The notes: a model not told the origin generated them from the sequence alone. Positions 25,650-34,191 are shown, counted from the first letter of the stretch. The stretch is 45,828 nt of DNA from Candidatus Schekmanbacteria bacterium (GCA_016188575.1 JACPHN010000083.1:1-45828); one strand, 5' to 3'. A program made the numbers and translations.

Positions 25650-27356
25650 TCACGGCTGTGGGGCGCCACCGCCTCCATGCCGGCGGCGCCGGCGTGGAGC
25701 CGTGATCTCCAGCGTCTTGATCCGGCTGACGAGCCCCGTACGCGGCACGCCGAGGCGCTCGGCGGCCCACGTGACATTGCCGCCGCACTCGCCGATTGCC
25801 TGTTCGATCAGGCCGCGTTCATTGTCGTCCAGGCGCGCTCTGGCATCCTGCAGCGATCTCCACGAAGCGGCGACGTCGAGCGCGCCCGCGGCAGGTGCCG
25901 GAGACTCGCTCACCGCCTCGGCGCGGTCCTGGTCCGCGTCCGTGCTTTCCACCAGGCCGGTGAAGTGCCGGGGTTCAAGCAACCGGTCTTGCTGATCTTC
26001 GCGCAGACACCGGGCAACGGCGGTGTCGAGCGCTTTCTGCAGGGAGCGGAAGTTGCCCGGCCACATCAGCTCGGGCCCGGCGAGGAAGCGTCGAAGTGCC
26101 GGAGAAAGTGACCACGAGGCTTCCGTGCCGCGGCTCCGCAGATAGCGTTCTGCCAGCGCGGGGACATCCTCGCGTCGCTCGCGCAGCGACGGGAGCCGCA
26201 CGACCACCCCGCTGATGCGATCGTAGAGATCCTGGCGCAGCACCCGATCGCGCACCGCCTGCGCCACGTCGCCATTGGTGGCGGCGATGATGCGGACATC
26301 CGAGCGACACGGAACCGGCCGGTTCCAGCCGAGCGGTTCGTAGGTGCCGTCCTGCAAGAAATCGAGGAGCAGCGGTTGAATCTGTATGGGCAAGTTCAGG
26401 ATCTCGTCGAAAAAGATCGTTCCGCCCTGAGCCAGCGCCACCTTTCCGGGGCGATCGCTCGCGGCACCGGTGAAGGAGCCTTTGACGTGTCCGAACAGCT
26501 CGCTGCGAACCGTGTTCAGATCATCTCCGTGGCCGAGGTTGACGCGCACGAATGGCGTGGCGCGGTGGCTCGCGCGGCCGATGGCTCGCGCTAGCAGGGT
26601 CTTTCCGGTGCCAGGCTCGCCCGCGATAAAAATCGGGATGTCCGTCTGGACGACCGGCATGAGCGTGCGGCGAATGGCTGCCATCGAGCTCGGCGCCAGG
26701 GCATCGGCGAGGGACGTGCTGGAAAACGAGCCAGCCTCGCCTTCGGTGCCTTCCGTGGCGAGGGCAGAAGCGGTGGCGGCGCGGCCATGCCTGCGGATTT
26801 GTTCGTGATGCGTGATGACCAGGGAGAGAATGTCACAGGCGGTCTCGAACAACTCCAGGTCGCGCTCGCGTATTTCGCGATCAGCCGAGCGCAGGTCGAT
26901 GTAGGCGACGCCGCGCACCTGTGCCTTCGGTGCGTCGTCGCCGGGTGCGGCGGCCACGCCCGCGTCGCTCCGACGCACCAGGAACAAGGGCCCCGCAAGC
27001 GCATCGGTTATGCCAAATTCCGAATAGCTCCCCGATGGCATCCGCCGGTCGTGAAGGTCGTGGACGATCTGGCCGGTATCCAGAACGCGCTGGACGATGG
27101 TTCGGCTCACCTGTGCCTGCTCGAGCTGGGTGAGACGTCGGCGCAGCCTTCTTCCATGCACCGGGACGGGCACACCATCGTCGCCGATATAGTAGAGCAC
27201 ACCGCGGTCGGCGCCCGTGGCGTCGACCAGTAGATCCAGACACTCGGCGAGCACGGCGTCGAGATCGAGTATCCGCACGACCTGCCGGGTGAACTCGCGC
27301 AGTGCTGCCCAGGGGCCCTCCAAGTCGGAATCGTCCAGTCTAAGCAGTCCATCCAT
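25650..27356 (-). CDS. Sigma-54-dependent transcriptional activator (GAF-AAA+-Fis HTH)
   Basis: This 568-residue enhancer-binding protein has a GAF-like sensor (about 20-195, DADLLVDATGADRGVLYYIGD-type start). Its central AAA+ domain has Walker A GEPGTGKT, the sigma-54 contact loop GSFTGA (usually GAFTGA) and Walker B GTIFFDEI. The C-terminal Fis-type helix-turn-helix is NERGLIEQAIGECGGN and WAAERLGVPRTGLVSRIK. It should open sigma-54 promoters in response to a small molecule. The ATG at 27356 begins MDGLLRL; longer frames run into the tRNA. The target is unknown. The nearest candidate is the weak GG-N10-GC site at about 22141. A terminal RRRRRHGGGG tail follows the helix-turn-helix. Confidence 0.85.
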   Translation of the reverse strand: MDGLLRLDDSDLEGPWAALREFTRQVVRILDLDAVLAECLDLLVDATGADRGVLYYIGDDGVPVPVHGRRLRRRLTQLEQAQVSRTIVQRVLDTGQIVHDLHDRRMPSGSYSEFGITDALAGPLFLVRRSDAGVAAAPGDDAPKAQVRGVAYIDLRSADREIRERDLELFETACDILSLVITHHEQIRRHGRAATASALATEGTEGEAGSFSSTSLADALAPSSMAAIRRTLMPVVQTDIPIFIAGEPGTGKTLLARAIGRASHRATPFVRVNLGHGDDLNTVRSELFGHVKGSFTGAASDRPGKVALAQGGTIFFDEILNLPIQIQPLLLDFLQDGTYEPLGWNRPVPCRSDVRIIAATNGDVAQAVRDRVLRQDLYDRISGVVVRLPSLRERREDVPALAERYLRSRGTEASWSLSPALRRFLAGPELMWPGNFRSLQKALDTAVARCLREDQQDRLLEPRHFTGLVESTDADQDRAEAVSESPAPAAGALDVAASWRSLQDARARLDDNERGLIEQAIGECGGNVTWAAERLGVPRTGLVSRIKTLEITAPRRRRRHGGGGAPQP

Positions 27357-27461
27357 AGCCGCAACGCTACTACGGTCGCCTGACCGCGTCAATGTTTGGC
27401 CAGCCCGCGAGCGGGCGGAGGAACGGCATACGCGCTCGGAAAAGACGGATGCCGCTTGCTG

Positions 27462-27494
27462 TCCCGCCTCCCCCCGCTTGCGGGGGAGGGGCGG
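27462..27494. repeat. Dispersed palindrome, variant copy 3
   Basis: Left arm CCCGCCTCCCCCCGC, loop TT and right arm GCGGGGGAGGGGCGGG. It keeps the central CCCCCGC-TT-GCGGGG core of the family but lacks the outer GTTCACC/GGTGAAC ends. Confidence 0.65.
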
Positions 27495-27657
27495 GCGGCG
27501 GCGGGCTCGCCGTTCTTCCCCTCTCCCAGTCTCCGCCCAGTGAGCGGAGGATGGTCTTGCGCGTTGCCACTGCTCATCCGGGCGCTTGTCGGAAGGGACG
27601 GGGGGACGCTGTCGCGTCGACGTCGAACAGGCGGAGAATTCAGGAAGCCGCCAGGGG

Positions 27658-27686
27658 TTGCATTCGGCTTGCAACCTTGCTACAGT
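27658..27686 (+). promoter_or_regulatory. Promoter candidate for tRNA-Pro
   Basis: TTGCAT (27658-27663), a 17-base spacer and TACAGT (27681-27686) would start transcription about 20 bases before the tRNA. A GTTGCA-TTCGGCT-TGCAAC inverted repeat overlaps the -35 box. The match to consensus is moderate. Confidence 0.4.
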
Positions 27687-27712
27687 AAGTGGCCGACTTG
27701 CATCGCTGACTT

Positions 27713-27786
27713 CGGGGCGTGGCGCAGCTTGGTAGCGCACTAGCATGGGGGGCTAGGGGTCGTGGGTTCGAATCCCGCCGCCCCGA
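27713..27786 (+). tRNA. tRNA-Pro (anticodon GGG)
   Basis: A complete cloverleaf can be drawn. The acceptor is CGGGGCG/CGCCCCG with discriminator A, and the D stem is GCGC/GCGC. The anticodon stem is CTAGC/GCTAG, with loop ATGGGGG and anticodon GGG at 27747-27749. The T arm is GTGGG-TTCGAAT-CCCGC with one G-U pair. The 3' CCA is not encoded (CTCA follows). It reads CCC and CCU proline codons. Confidence 0.95.
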
Positions 27787-27797
27787 CTCAGGAAAAG

Positions 27798-27829
27798 GCC
27801 GTAACGGTGAACGTTACGGCGTTTTTTTT
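27798..27829 (+). terminator. Intrinsic terminator after tRNA-Pro
   Basis: A perfect 9-base-pair stem GCCGTAACG / CGTTACGGC with GTGAA loop is followed by G and eight T residues. It lies 12 bases after the tRNA, making the tRNA a single-gene transcription unit and insulating the ygeW-like gene. Confidence 0.92.
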
Positions 27830-28093
27830 GGGGCGGCGAACGGCGAGTTTCGTTCGACACAGCTTCAAGGCAGGCGCGGATTGCCCCATCGCGCACTACG
27901 CGGAGCGGTCATTCCAAGTTGCTCATCTCCTCGGACGAAACCGGACATTCAGCCGGCGCCGAGTTCTCCGTTTTTCCGCCACTGGCGAGATCGACCAAGA
28001 CGGTCTACATTCACGCCCGAGCCTGGTCGCGCCCAGCCCCGCCGATTCCCTCGCGGGATCGCCCGCCGAACTGTTCAGGAGAAAACACCAGAG

Positions 28094-29245
28094 ATGAGCA
28101 CACTCGCACGTGAAATCGGAGAGGCCCGCGCCGCCATCCTGCCCGAACTTCACCGCAAGAGCTTCCTGACGACGCAGAGCGCCTCTCCGGCCGAGCTCGA
28201 GGCGCTGGTGGCACTCGCGGAGCTCTTCGCGAAGCTGGATCGGCGCGGCCTCAAGTCGTCCCTGTTCGAGGCCGAGCTCGCCTATGCGCTCTTTTTCGAC
28301 AACTCCACGCGCACGAAGTCGGCCTGGGCCGGAGCCACAGCGCGTCTCGGCATGCGTCCGGTGATCGTCGATGGGGGTTCCACGCAGGTAGCGCACGGGG
28401 AAACCGCGCGCGAGACCGGCGTCATGCTCGGCATGAACGCCCATGCGCTCGGCGTCCGGCACGATCTGATCCTCGGCGAGGGAAACCGCTTCATGGTCGA
28501 GATGCGGGCGGGTCTGGACGCCTACCTCGAGGCCACCGGAGACCGGAGAGCCGTGCCGATGGTCAACCTACAATGCGACGTCGACCATCCGACGCAGGCG
28601 CTCGCGGATCTGGCCTGGATGACGGAGTGTTTCCCCGAAGGACTCCGCGGCAAGAAGGTCGCTGTTTCTTGGGCCTACTCGCCGAGCTACGCCAAACCGC
28701 TCTCGGTCCCGCAGGGGCTGATCAGTCTGCTCACGCGGTTCGGAGCGCACGTCGTCCTGGCGCATCCCGCTGGCTACGATCTGATGCCGGAGGTCGTGAG
28801 CTGGGCCGAGGGCAATGCGCGTGGGGCGGGTGGCAGCTTTTCGCAAGTGACGTCGATGGACGATGCCTTCGCGGGCGCGCACATCGTCTACCCCAAGAGC
28901 TGGGGTCCGTACGAGCTGATGCTCGCCCGCGTCGACGCGAATCGCGCCGGTGACAAGGCAGCGATGGCCGAGATCGAGCGCCAGGCGCTCGCCCGAAACG
29001 CCGAGCACCGCGACTGGATTTGTGATGGCCGTCGGATGGCCCTCACCGCCAGCGGCAATGCGCTGTACATGCACTGCTTGCCCGCCGACATCGGCGCGGA
29101 AGTCAGCGCGGAGGTGATGCGGAAGTACGAGGTGTCGCTCGCCCGGCAGGCCAACAAGAAAGTGTACGTGATCATGGCGCTGCTGGCGGCGGCCAAGACC
29201 GCGGGTCTCGAAGCGCGCCTCGACGCCGTGTTGCAGGGGGAGTAA
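28094..29245 (+). CDS. ygeW: Knotted carbamoyltransferase, YgeW family
   Basis: This 383-residue member of the aspartate/ornithine carbamoyltransferase superfamily has the carbamoyl-phosphate motif FFDNSTRTKSAW (Lys where OTCase has Arg). It also has the YgeW-type segments LGVRHDLILGEGNRFM and VNLQCDVDHPTQALADL, and the C-terminal YMHCLPADIG. The YgeW substrate is not settled. In Escherichia and gut anaerobes the gene sits in a uric acid/xanthine breakdown cluster with ygeX, ygeY and ygfK, where carbamoyl phosphate is thought to be made and then used by carbamate kinase. Here it heads ygeW-ygeY-ygfK. The ATG at 28094 follows AGGAG at a rather long spacing. The upstream in-frame extension overlaps the tRNA and is rejected. 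Confidence 0.88.
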   Translation: MSTLAREIGEARAAILPELHRKSFLTTQSASPAELEALVALAELFAKLDRRGLKSSLFEAELAYALFFDNSTRTKSAWAGATARLGMRPVIVDGGSTQVAHGETARETGVMLGMNAHALGVRHDLILGEGNRFMVEMRAGLDAYLEATGDRRAVPMVNLQCDVDHPTQALADLAWMTECFPEGLRGKKVAVSWAYSPSYAKPLSVPQGLISLLTRFGAHVVLAHPAGYDLMPEVVSWAEGNARGAGGSFSQVTSMDDAFAGAHIVYPKSWGPYELMLARVDANRAGDKAAMAEIERQALARNAEHRDWICDGRRMALTASGNALYMHCLPADIGAEVSAEVMRKYEVSLARQANKKVYVIMALLAAAKTAGLEARLDAVLQGE

Positions 29246-29249
29246 TACC

Positions 29250-30788
29250 ATGACTGAGCTGGACGGTCGAATCTCTGAGCTGGCGCTGGCCTACCTTCCG
29301 ATCGCCGCCGACTTGCTCCGCGATCTGGTGCGGGTCCCCGCGGACTACGTCGGGCTCGCCCGTGAGGCCGGCGGCGATCCACAGTGTGGCCTGAGCAATC
29401 ACGAAGGCCCGCGGCTCGCGTTGCTCGCGCAGCGACTCGTGGAAATCGCGGCGGTGCGCAGCGCCGAAGACGTCACGATCGACCCCTACGGGAACTTGGT
29501 GTGGGTGGTGGATGACCCCGACGACGGCATGCGGCGCCGGGACAAGCGGGTAATTTACCTCGACGGCCACAGCGACACCGTCGCGGCGTTGCGGGAACAA
29601 TGGCACGCGCGCACTGGTGGCGCGCTCGACCCGTATGAAGGAGTGCTCGATGCCGGCCGCCTCGATCGCGCGAGACTGCGCCGGGATCTTGGATTCGTGC
29701 CACCGGACGAGCGGTGGGAGCATCTTCTGTTCGGCAGGGGTGCCGCCGATCAGCTCGGCGGCGTCGTCGCCCAGGCGGTGGCGTGCAAGATCCTGCTCGA
29801 GCTGGCGCCTGTCGGCGCATTGCGCGGGGTCATCGTGCGCTCGTACGCGACCGTCACCGAAGAGGACAATGACGGCGGCGGACCGCAGTACCTGGCACGC
29901 CACGTTTTTCCGGGTGCGGCCCCGGAGCTCCTCCCCGACGCGGTCATCCTCACCGAGGGCACGGGCAACGCCCGCGCGGGCGTGCTCGGCATCTACCGTG
30001 GACAGCGGGGACGAATGCAGATCGAGGTGACCGTCACCGGAAAGTCCTGTCACGGCTCCACTCCATCGGAAGGCCGCAATCCGCTCGAGCATGGTGGCGC
30101 GATTCTGGCTGAAGCCGCGCTGCAGGCCGCTGCCGGCTTCGCGGATCACCCCTTCGTCGGGCAGGGAACGCGCACGGCCTCGTGGTGCCGGCTCGAAACC
30201 CCCAGTGATTGCGCGGTTCCCGAACGCTTCGTGTTTCGCCTCGACCGGCGTCTGGCCGCGGGCGAAACTCCAGAAGAGGCTTTGCTCCAGGTCGAGACGC
30301 TGGAGGCGGTGCGGGTCGCACGCGACGCCGGCCTGACCGTGGACATCTCCGTGCCGCGGTATGAAACGCCGACGTGGCGTGACTTCCGCCTGGATAATCC
30401 GCAGATCTATCGCGGCTGGGTCACGCCTGCCGACCACCCCGCCCTTGCCTCGGCCGTCGCCGCCTATCGCGGCGCGGTAACGCCGACCATCGCCGCCTGG
30501 GAGCGGGATGGGGAGGCCGACCTGTTCCGCTCCGAGCCGCGTGTCGACCGTTGGTTCTTCTCGACCGACGGCGTCGGCTTCTCCTGCGCCGCCGAAGGTC
30601 ACGGCATTGACCTCCCGGCATCGAAGCGATGGGTGCAACAGGGCGACATCATCTACCCGCCGATGTTCGGGCTGGGCCCGGGGATCGAGCAAAACACGCA
30701 CAAGATAGGCGAGTGTCTCGACTTGCGCGAGCTCCGGCTGGCGATCGCGTTTCTGGCCAGCTTTCCCCACCACTTCGCCAACGCATGA
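29250..30788 (+). CDS. ygeY: YgeY-family M20 metallohydrolase
   Basis: This 512-residue zinc-dependent amidohydrolase/peptidase of the M20 fold belongs to the YgeY group, annotated as selenium-metabolism-linked hydrolase. Metal-site segments are VIYLDGHSDTV, GRGAADQLGG and TEEDNDGGG. The YgeY hallmarks IYRGQRGRMQI, GKSCHGSTPSEGRNPLEHG and RWFFSTDGVGFS follow. It is about 100 residues longer than Escherichia YgeY (about 400). The extra length lies in the N-terminal metal domain and near the C-terminus. It starts 4 bases after the ygeW stop, so the pair is one operon. In the anaerobic purine pathway YgeY is thought to hydrolyse a ureido or carbamoyl intermediate; the substrate here is unproven. 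Confidence 0.85.
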   Translation: MTELDGRISELALAYLPIAADLLRDLVRVPADYVGLAREAGGDPQCGLSNHEGPRLALLAQRLVEIAAVRSAEDVTIDPYGNLVWVVDDPDDGMRRRDKRVIYLDGHSDTVAALREQWHARTGGALDPYEGVLDAGRLDRARLRRDLGFVPPDERWEHLLFGRGAADQLGGVVAQAVACKILLELAPVGALRGVIVRSYATVTEEDNDGGGPQYLARHVFPGAAPELLPDAVILTEGTGNARAGVLGIYRGQRGRMQIEVTVTGKSCHGSTPSEGRNPLEHGGAILAEAALQAAAGFADHPFVGQGTRTASWCRLETPSDCAVPERFVFRLDRRLAAGETPEEALLQVETLEAVRVARDAGLTVDISVPRYETPTWRDFRLDNPQIYRGWVTPADHPALASAVAAYRGAVTPTIAAWERDGEADLFRSEPRVDRWFFSTDGVGFSCAAEGHGIDLPASKRWVQQGDIIYPPMFGLGPGIEQNTHKIGECLDLRELRLAIAFLASFPHHFANA

Positions 30789-30878
30789 GCGGCCAGCGAG
30801 CCGCCCGCACCGTTTGCGCCGCCGACTACCAGCCAAGAACCGCAATTAGCCCAACTCCGCCGCTGTTTCTATCCACTC

Positions 30879-30908
30879 CTCCCCCCGCTTGCGGGGGGAG
30901 GTGAACAG
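30879..30908. repeat. Dispersed palindrome, copy 4
   Basis: The core CTCCCCCCGC-TT-GCGGGGGGAG is perfect and is followed by GTGAACAG, the complete right arm of the family. The outer left arm has decayed. It lies about 90 bases after the ygeY stop. Confidence 0.8.
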
Positions 30909-30950
30909 TTACCCACCGCCGGTCTGGGGTCGTTTCGGCACGGACATGTT

Positions 30951-31025
30951 GTCCGTCACTCCGGCAACCGCCGGGGTCCAGACGCGAGCGCACCAATCCG
31001 GAATTCCGGCTGCTGCCGGAATGAC
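30951..31025. repeat. REP-like element with CCGGAATGAC-type ends
   Basis: The segment opens with GTCACTCCGGCAACCGCCGG and closes with CCGGCTGCTGCCGGAATGAC. The outer ends GTCACTCCGGC and GCCGGAATGAC are inverted repeats with one mismatch, and each half also folds on itself. This form is typical of bacterial REP/BIME pairs and unlike the G-rich palindrome 50 bases away. Confidence 0.65.
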
Positions 31026-31151
31026 GATGTCTACGGCCTCGGCCGTTCCCGGTGGTGGATTCAGGATTGACCTCGACCTTGCGCCAGGAGTCACGGATCC
31101 GCTAGAGTTAGCGGCCAGGACCGCACGAAAAACTCTCGAGGTCAATTGGCG

Positions 31152-33116
31152 ATGAACCTGTCCGCACACAGCTCGGAGCTGCATCCACTCCCTTTGTCGC
31201 TGCTGATGACGCGGCTGGCCGATGACCTCGAGGCAGGCGGTGCTGTTTTTGGCCTTGCCCGCAAGGATTGGTGGCTGCCCCAGCCCGGCATCGACGTGTC
31301 GATCGAGCACGTGGGAACCCGGATCGCCACGCCGGCCGGGCCGGCTTCCGGACCGCACACCCAACTCGCGCAAAACATCGTGCTCGCATGGCTCGCGGGT
31401 GCGCGCTTCATCGAGCTCAAGACCGTGCAGATCCTGGACGAGCTACGGATCCCGCGCCCGTGCATCAGCGTTCCGCACGTGGGGTACAACGTGGAGTGGT
31501 CCCAGGAGCTACGCGTCCACCAGTCGGCAAAGGAATACGGCAAGGCCTGGTACCTCTTGCATGCCATGCTCGCGGCGGGGCAACCTCTTCCCTTGTCGGA
31601 AGCCGGATGCGCATTTGACATGAGCGTCGGCTACGACTTGCGCGGCATCAGCGACGAAAAGGTGGATGCCTTCATCGAGACGATGAAGGATGCCGGAGAC
31701 CTCCTGGAGGCGCTGCGCGCCGAGCTGCGCGCCGAGCTGCCGCGGCGCTATCGCGCCTTTGCCGACGTGGCGCCGCCGAGGGCGATTAGCGGCTCGGTCA
31801 CGCTCTCCACCTTCCACGGCTGCCCGGCGCACGAAATCGAGGCCATCGCCTCTCACTTGCTCCTGGCCAAGCACCTGCACACGGTGATCAAGCTCAACCC
31901 GACGCTGATCGGTTTCGAGCGCTGCCGGCACATTCTCCACGACGAGCTCGGGTACGACCAGATCGCACTGGATCGCGCGCCCTTCGAGAAGGACTTGCAC
32001 TGGGATCAGTTGCTGGACATGGTGCCGCGGCTGCGCGCGCGCGCGGCCAACGCCGGCTTGCATTTCGGCGTCAAGCTATCGAACACCCTGGTCATGCAAA
32101 GCCCCGAGCCCCCCTTCGGTTCCGGTGAAATGTATCTGTCAGGAGCACCGTTGCACGTCATCGCCCTGACCTTGGCCGGCGAGCTCCGCCGCGCGGTCGG
32201 CCCCGAGCTGCCCATCACCTTCAGCGCTGGCGTCGACGCGGACAACTTCCACGACTGCGTGGCCGCGGGTATGGGGCCGGTAACAAGCTGCACGGACTTG
32301 CTCAAGAACCGCGGCTACGCGCGACTTTCGCGCTACCTCCGAAACCTGGAAAAGCGCATGGCAGACGCTGGTGTGCGCACTGTCGGCGAGCTGCGGCGGC
32401 AGGTGGACGCGGATTCGGGTGCCGGCAGCCGCTATCTGGAGGGACTCCCGGCGCAAGCCATCGCCAGCCGGCGCTATCACCGCGAGGCCAACCGCAAGCC
32501 GCCGCGGAAAGTGGGCTCCACGCTGCAGCTCTTCGACTGCCTGACGTGTGACCTGTGCATTCCGGTGTGCCCGAACGCCGCCAACTTCACTTTCGCGGTG
32601 CGCGCTGGCGAGTGCTCGCCGGGCCGCGCGACGTGGCGCGAGGACGGCGCCATCGAGCTGCATGCTGGCGCCACGCTGCGCGTGGAAAAGCGGCATCAGA
32701 TCGGCTGCACCGCTGATCTTTGCAACCAGTGCGGCCAGTGCGACGTCTGGTGCCCGGAAGAGGGCGGCCCGTTTCTCGCCAAGGCGAACGTGTTCGTTAC
32801 GCGCCGGGCCTTCGAGGATCGCCCGGAACGTGCGGGTTTCTGGATCTCATCCGACGGGCTCACGGTGGAGTGGCGCCGCGCAGGCGAGGATATGGCACGC
32901 CTCGAGCTGCGCAACGATGGCGAGGAAGCGCTCTTCTCGCTGCCCACCGGGACGCTCCGCCTGCGCGGCGTGTTGCCCATCACCGCCACGGGCCGCGGCG
33001 ACGTGGACCTGACCGTGCCACTGACGATGCATCTCGTGCTTGACGCGGTCACCGCGGCGGGAGCCGGAGGCTGGCTCGCCCGGGCCAAACCTCCGCAAGG
33101 TGCGGCACCGGTATGA
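31152..33116 (+). CDS. ygfK: YgfK-like Fe-S oxidoreductase subunit, C-terminally short
   Basis: This 654-residue homologue covers the N-terminal portion of YgfK (putative selenate reductase subunit; Escherichia protein about 1030 residues). Present are the barrel-like segments PAGPASGPHTQLAQNIV, FIELKTVQILDEL, STFHGCPAHEIEAIA and HTVIKLNPTLIGF. Two 4Fe-4S sites follow: Cys463, 466, 469, 473 (CLTCDLCIPVCPN), and Cys519, 524, 527, 530, 534. The FAD/NAD(P)H-binding C-terminal half is absent, so electrons would need a separate partner. In purine-degrading anaerobes YgfK belongs to the reductive or redox branch of the xanthine/urate pathway. The ATG at 31152 is preferred over an upstream TTG. Its stop overlaps the next ATG, coupling it to the PhnD-like gene. 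Confidence 0.85.
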   Translation: MNLSAHSSELHPLPLSLLMTRLADDLEAGGAVFGLARKDWWLPQPGIDVSIEHVGTRIATPAGPASGPHTQLAQNIVLAWLAGARFIELKTVQILDELRIPRPCISVPHVGYNVEWSQELRVHQSAKEYGKAWYLLHAMLAAGQPLPLSEAGCAFDMSVGYDLRGISDEKVDAFIETMKDAGDLLEALRAELRAELPRRYRAFADVAPPRAISGSVTLSTFHGCPAHEIEAIASHLLLAKHLHTVIKLNPTLIGFERCRHILHDELGYDQIALDRAPFEKDLHWDQLLDMVPRLRARAANAGLHFGVKLSNTLVMQSPEPPFGSGEMYLSGAPLHVIALTLAGELRRAVGPELPITFSAGVDADNFHDCVAAGMGPVTSCTDLLKNRGYARLSRYLRNLEKRMADAGVRTVGELRRQVDADSGAGSRYLEGLPAQAIASRRYHREANRKPPRKVGSTLQLFDCLTCDLCIPVCPNAANFTFAVRAGECSPGRATWREDGAIELHAGATLRVEKRHQIGCTADLCNQCGQCDVWCPEEGGPFLAKANVFVTRRAFEDRPERAGFWISSDGLTVEWRRAGEDMARLELRNDGEEALFSLPTGTLRLRGVLPITATGRGDVDLTVPLTMHLVLDAVTAAGAGGWLARAKPPQGAAPV

Positions 33117-34072
33117 AGGCGAGCACGTCGCGCCAGGGCCGTTCCGCCTACCGCCGGCGCGCTGTCGTGGCGCGCGTCACTGTGCTCCTGCTCCTGCTCC
33201 TACGCGTGCCGGCACCGGCGGCCCACGCCCAGACGCGTCCCGCGACGAGCTCCGGCGAAATCGTCTACTACTTCCCGGATACCGTCGGCAAGGATCTGTC
33301 CAAGATCGCCAGCAACTTCCAGGCCTGGGCGAATGAAGGGCTGGTGCCGGCACTCGGCTACCCCGTGCAGGTGCGGTACTTCAGGCGAATGCAGGACCTC
33401 GTCGCGCACATGACCGATACCCTGGCGAGGAAGCAGCTCCCGGTATTTGCCGCCATGCACGCTGAGGTTGCCCTGGAGAATCGCCACCTGTGGAACCTCG
33501 AGATGAAAGCCTTCGCGATCACCGAAGAAGACATCCCCTTTCATCGGATCAGCATTGCCGTCCGGCGCGATTCTCCGATCCAGTCGCTGGCGGATCTCGC
33601 CGGCAAGACGGTCATCGGGTGCGAGTACTGGACCGAGAACCTGCGCCGATTCGAGCGGACGGTGCTGGGGGGGGCGCTGCAAGTCAAGCAACTGGCCAAT
33701 CTCGAGCCGAGCCCGTCGTCCATTTCCGCGATCATGGGTGCCTACTACAAGTCAGCGGATGCTGCACTCGTGTCGAGCCGTGTGTTCAATGTATTGCGAC
33801 AGCGTTCTGCCGGAGTCTGGCGGTCGATGCGCATCGTGCACGAATCAAAGCCGCTGCCGGTTGCCTTCGCCGTATTCTTCGCGGGCCAGGATCCGCGGGA
33901 GCGCGCCATCACCGTGAAGAGTGCGCTGGCCGCCCACACGATTCCCGCCGGCAAAATCTACTTTGACTACGTCAAGCTCAAGCGTATGGAGGCCGGCACC
34001 TGGACAGACGTGTTCACTGCCCAGGATCTTGCGGAATCCGCGCAGGAAACAGCGACGACGAGGAGCGAGTAG
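33113..34072 (+). CDS. PhnD-like periplasmic substrate-binding protein (second paralogue)
   Basis: This 319-residue exported binding protein has a basic N-terminus, a long Leu-rich signal (VTVLLLLLLRVP) and a cleavage site near AHA-QTR. The mature part begins EIVYYFPDTVGKDLSKIAS and carries ISIAVRRDSPIQSLADLAGKTVIG, typical of PhnD/SsuA-type ABC binding proteins. It is a full-length paralogue of the protein at 22419. No ABC permease or ATPase gene lies nearby. ATGA overlap with the ygfK-like gene suggests they are made together, so it may capture the substrate of that pathway or an oxyanion (inference). The vault-like gene follows 119 bases later. Confidence 0.8.
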   Translation: MKASTSRQGRSAYRRRAVVARVTVLLLLLLRVPAPAAHAQTRPATSSGEIVYYFPDTVGKDLSKIASNFQAWANEGLVPALGYPVQVRYFRRMQDLVAHMTDTLARKQLPVFAAMHAEVALENRHLWNLEMKAFAITEEDIPFHRISIAVRRDSPIQSLADLAGKTVIGCEYWTENLRRFERTVLGGALQVKQLANLEPSPSSISAIMGAYYKSADAALVSSRVFNVLRQRSAGVWRSMRIVHESKPLPVAFAVFFAGQDPRERAITVKSALAAHTIPAGKIYFDYVKLKRMEAGTWTDVFTAQDLAESAQETATTRSE

Positions 34073-34078
34073 GCGTAG

Positions 34079-34093
34079 GCTTGCCAGGCAAGC
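34079..34093. repeat. Short perfect palindrome before the vault-like gene
   Basis: GCTTGCC-A-GGCAAGC is a 15-base palindrome in the gap between the PhnD-like and vault-like genes. It has no T-run, so it is a poor terminator. It could be an operator or a small attenuating hairpin. Confidence 0.4.
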
Positions 34094-34191
34094 GCCCGCC
34101 CCATAGGATGTCGCACCAGGGCACGCCGAGTGCCTCCAGGTAGCCAGCTCAACCCGCGCTCCGCCCGGCTGTCCCGGGCAAGGGGGACCTC

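Larger units (their letters stand above)
27357..27712. other. Intergenic region between sigma-54 activator and tRNA-Pro
   Basis: This 356-base gap lies between the activator start and the tRNA. It contains a diverged palindrome copy (27462-27494), a small CTCCGC/GCGGAG hairpin near 27531-27549 and the tRNA promoter. No coding frame is supported. Confidence 0.6.
30789..31151. other. Intergenic region with two repeat elements
   Basis: This 363-base gap between ygeY and ygfK holds no gene. It carries a palindrome copy (30879-30908) and a second inverted-repeat element (30951-31025). Confidence 0.65.

Noticed and set aside
27713-27829. tRNA-Pro as the attachment site of an island carrying ygeW to the vault-like gene
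   Set aside because: No duplicate of the tRNA 3' end and no integrase was seen in the window; only the position next to a tRNA supports it.
29172-30845. A 557-codon minus-strand frame opposite the ygeY-like gene
   Set aside because: It is a shadow of the M20 hydrolase; its His/Arg/Gly-rich composition matches no family.
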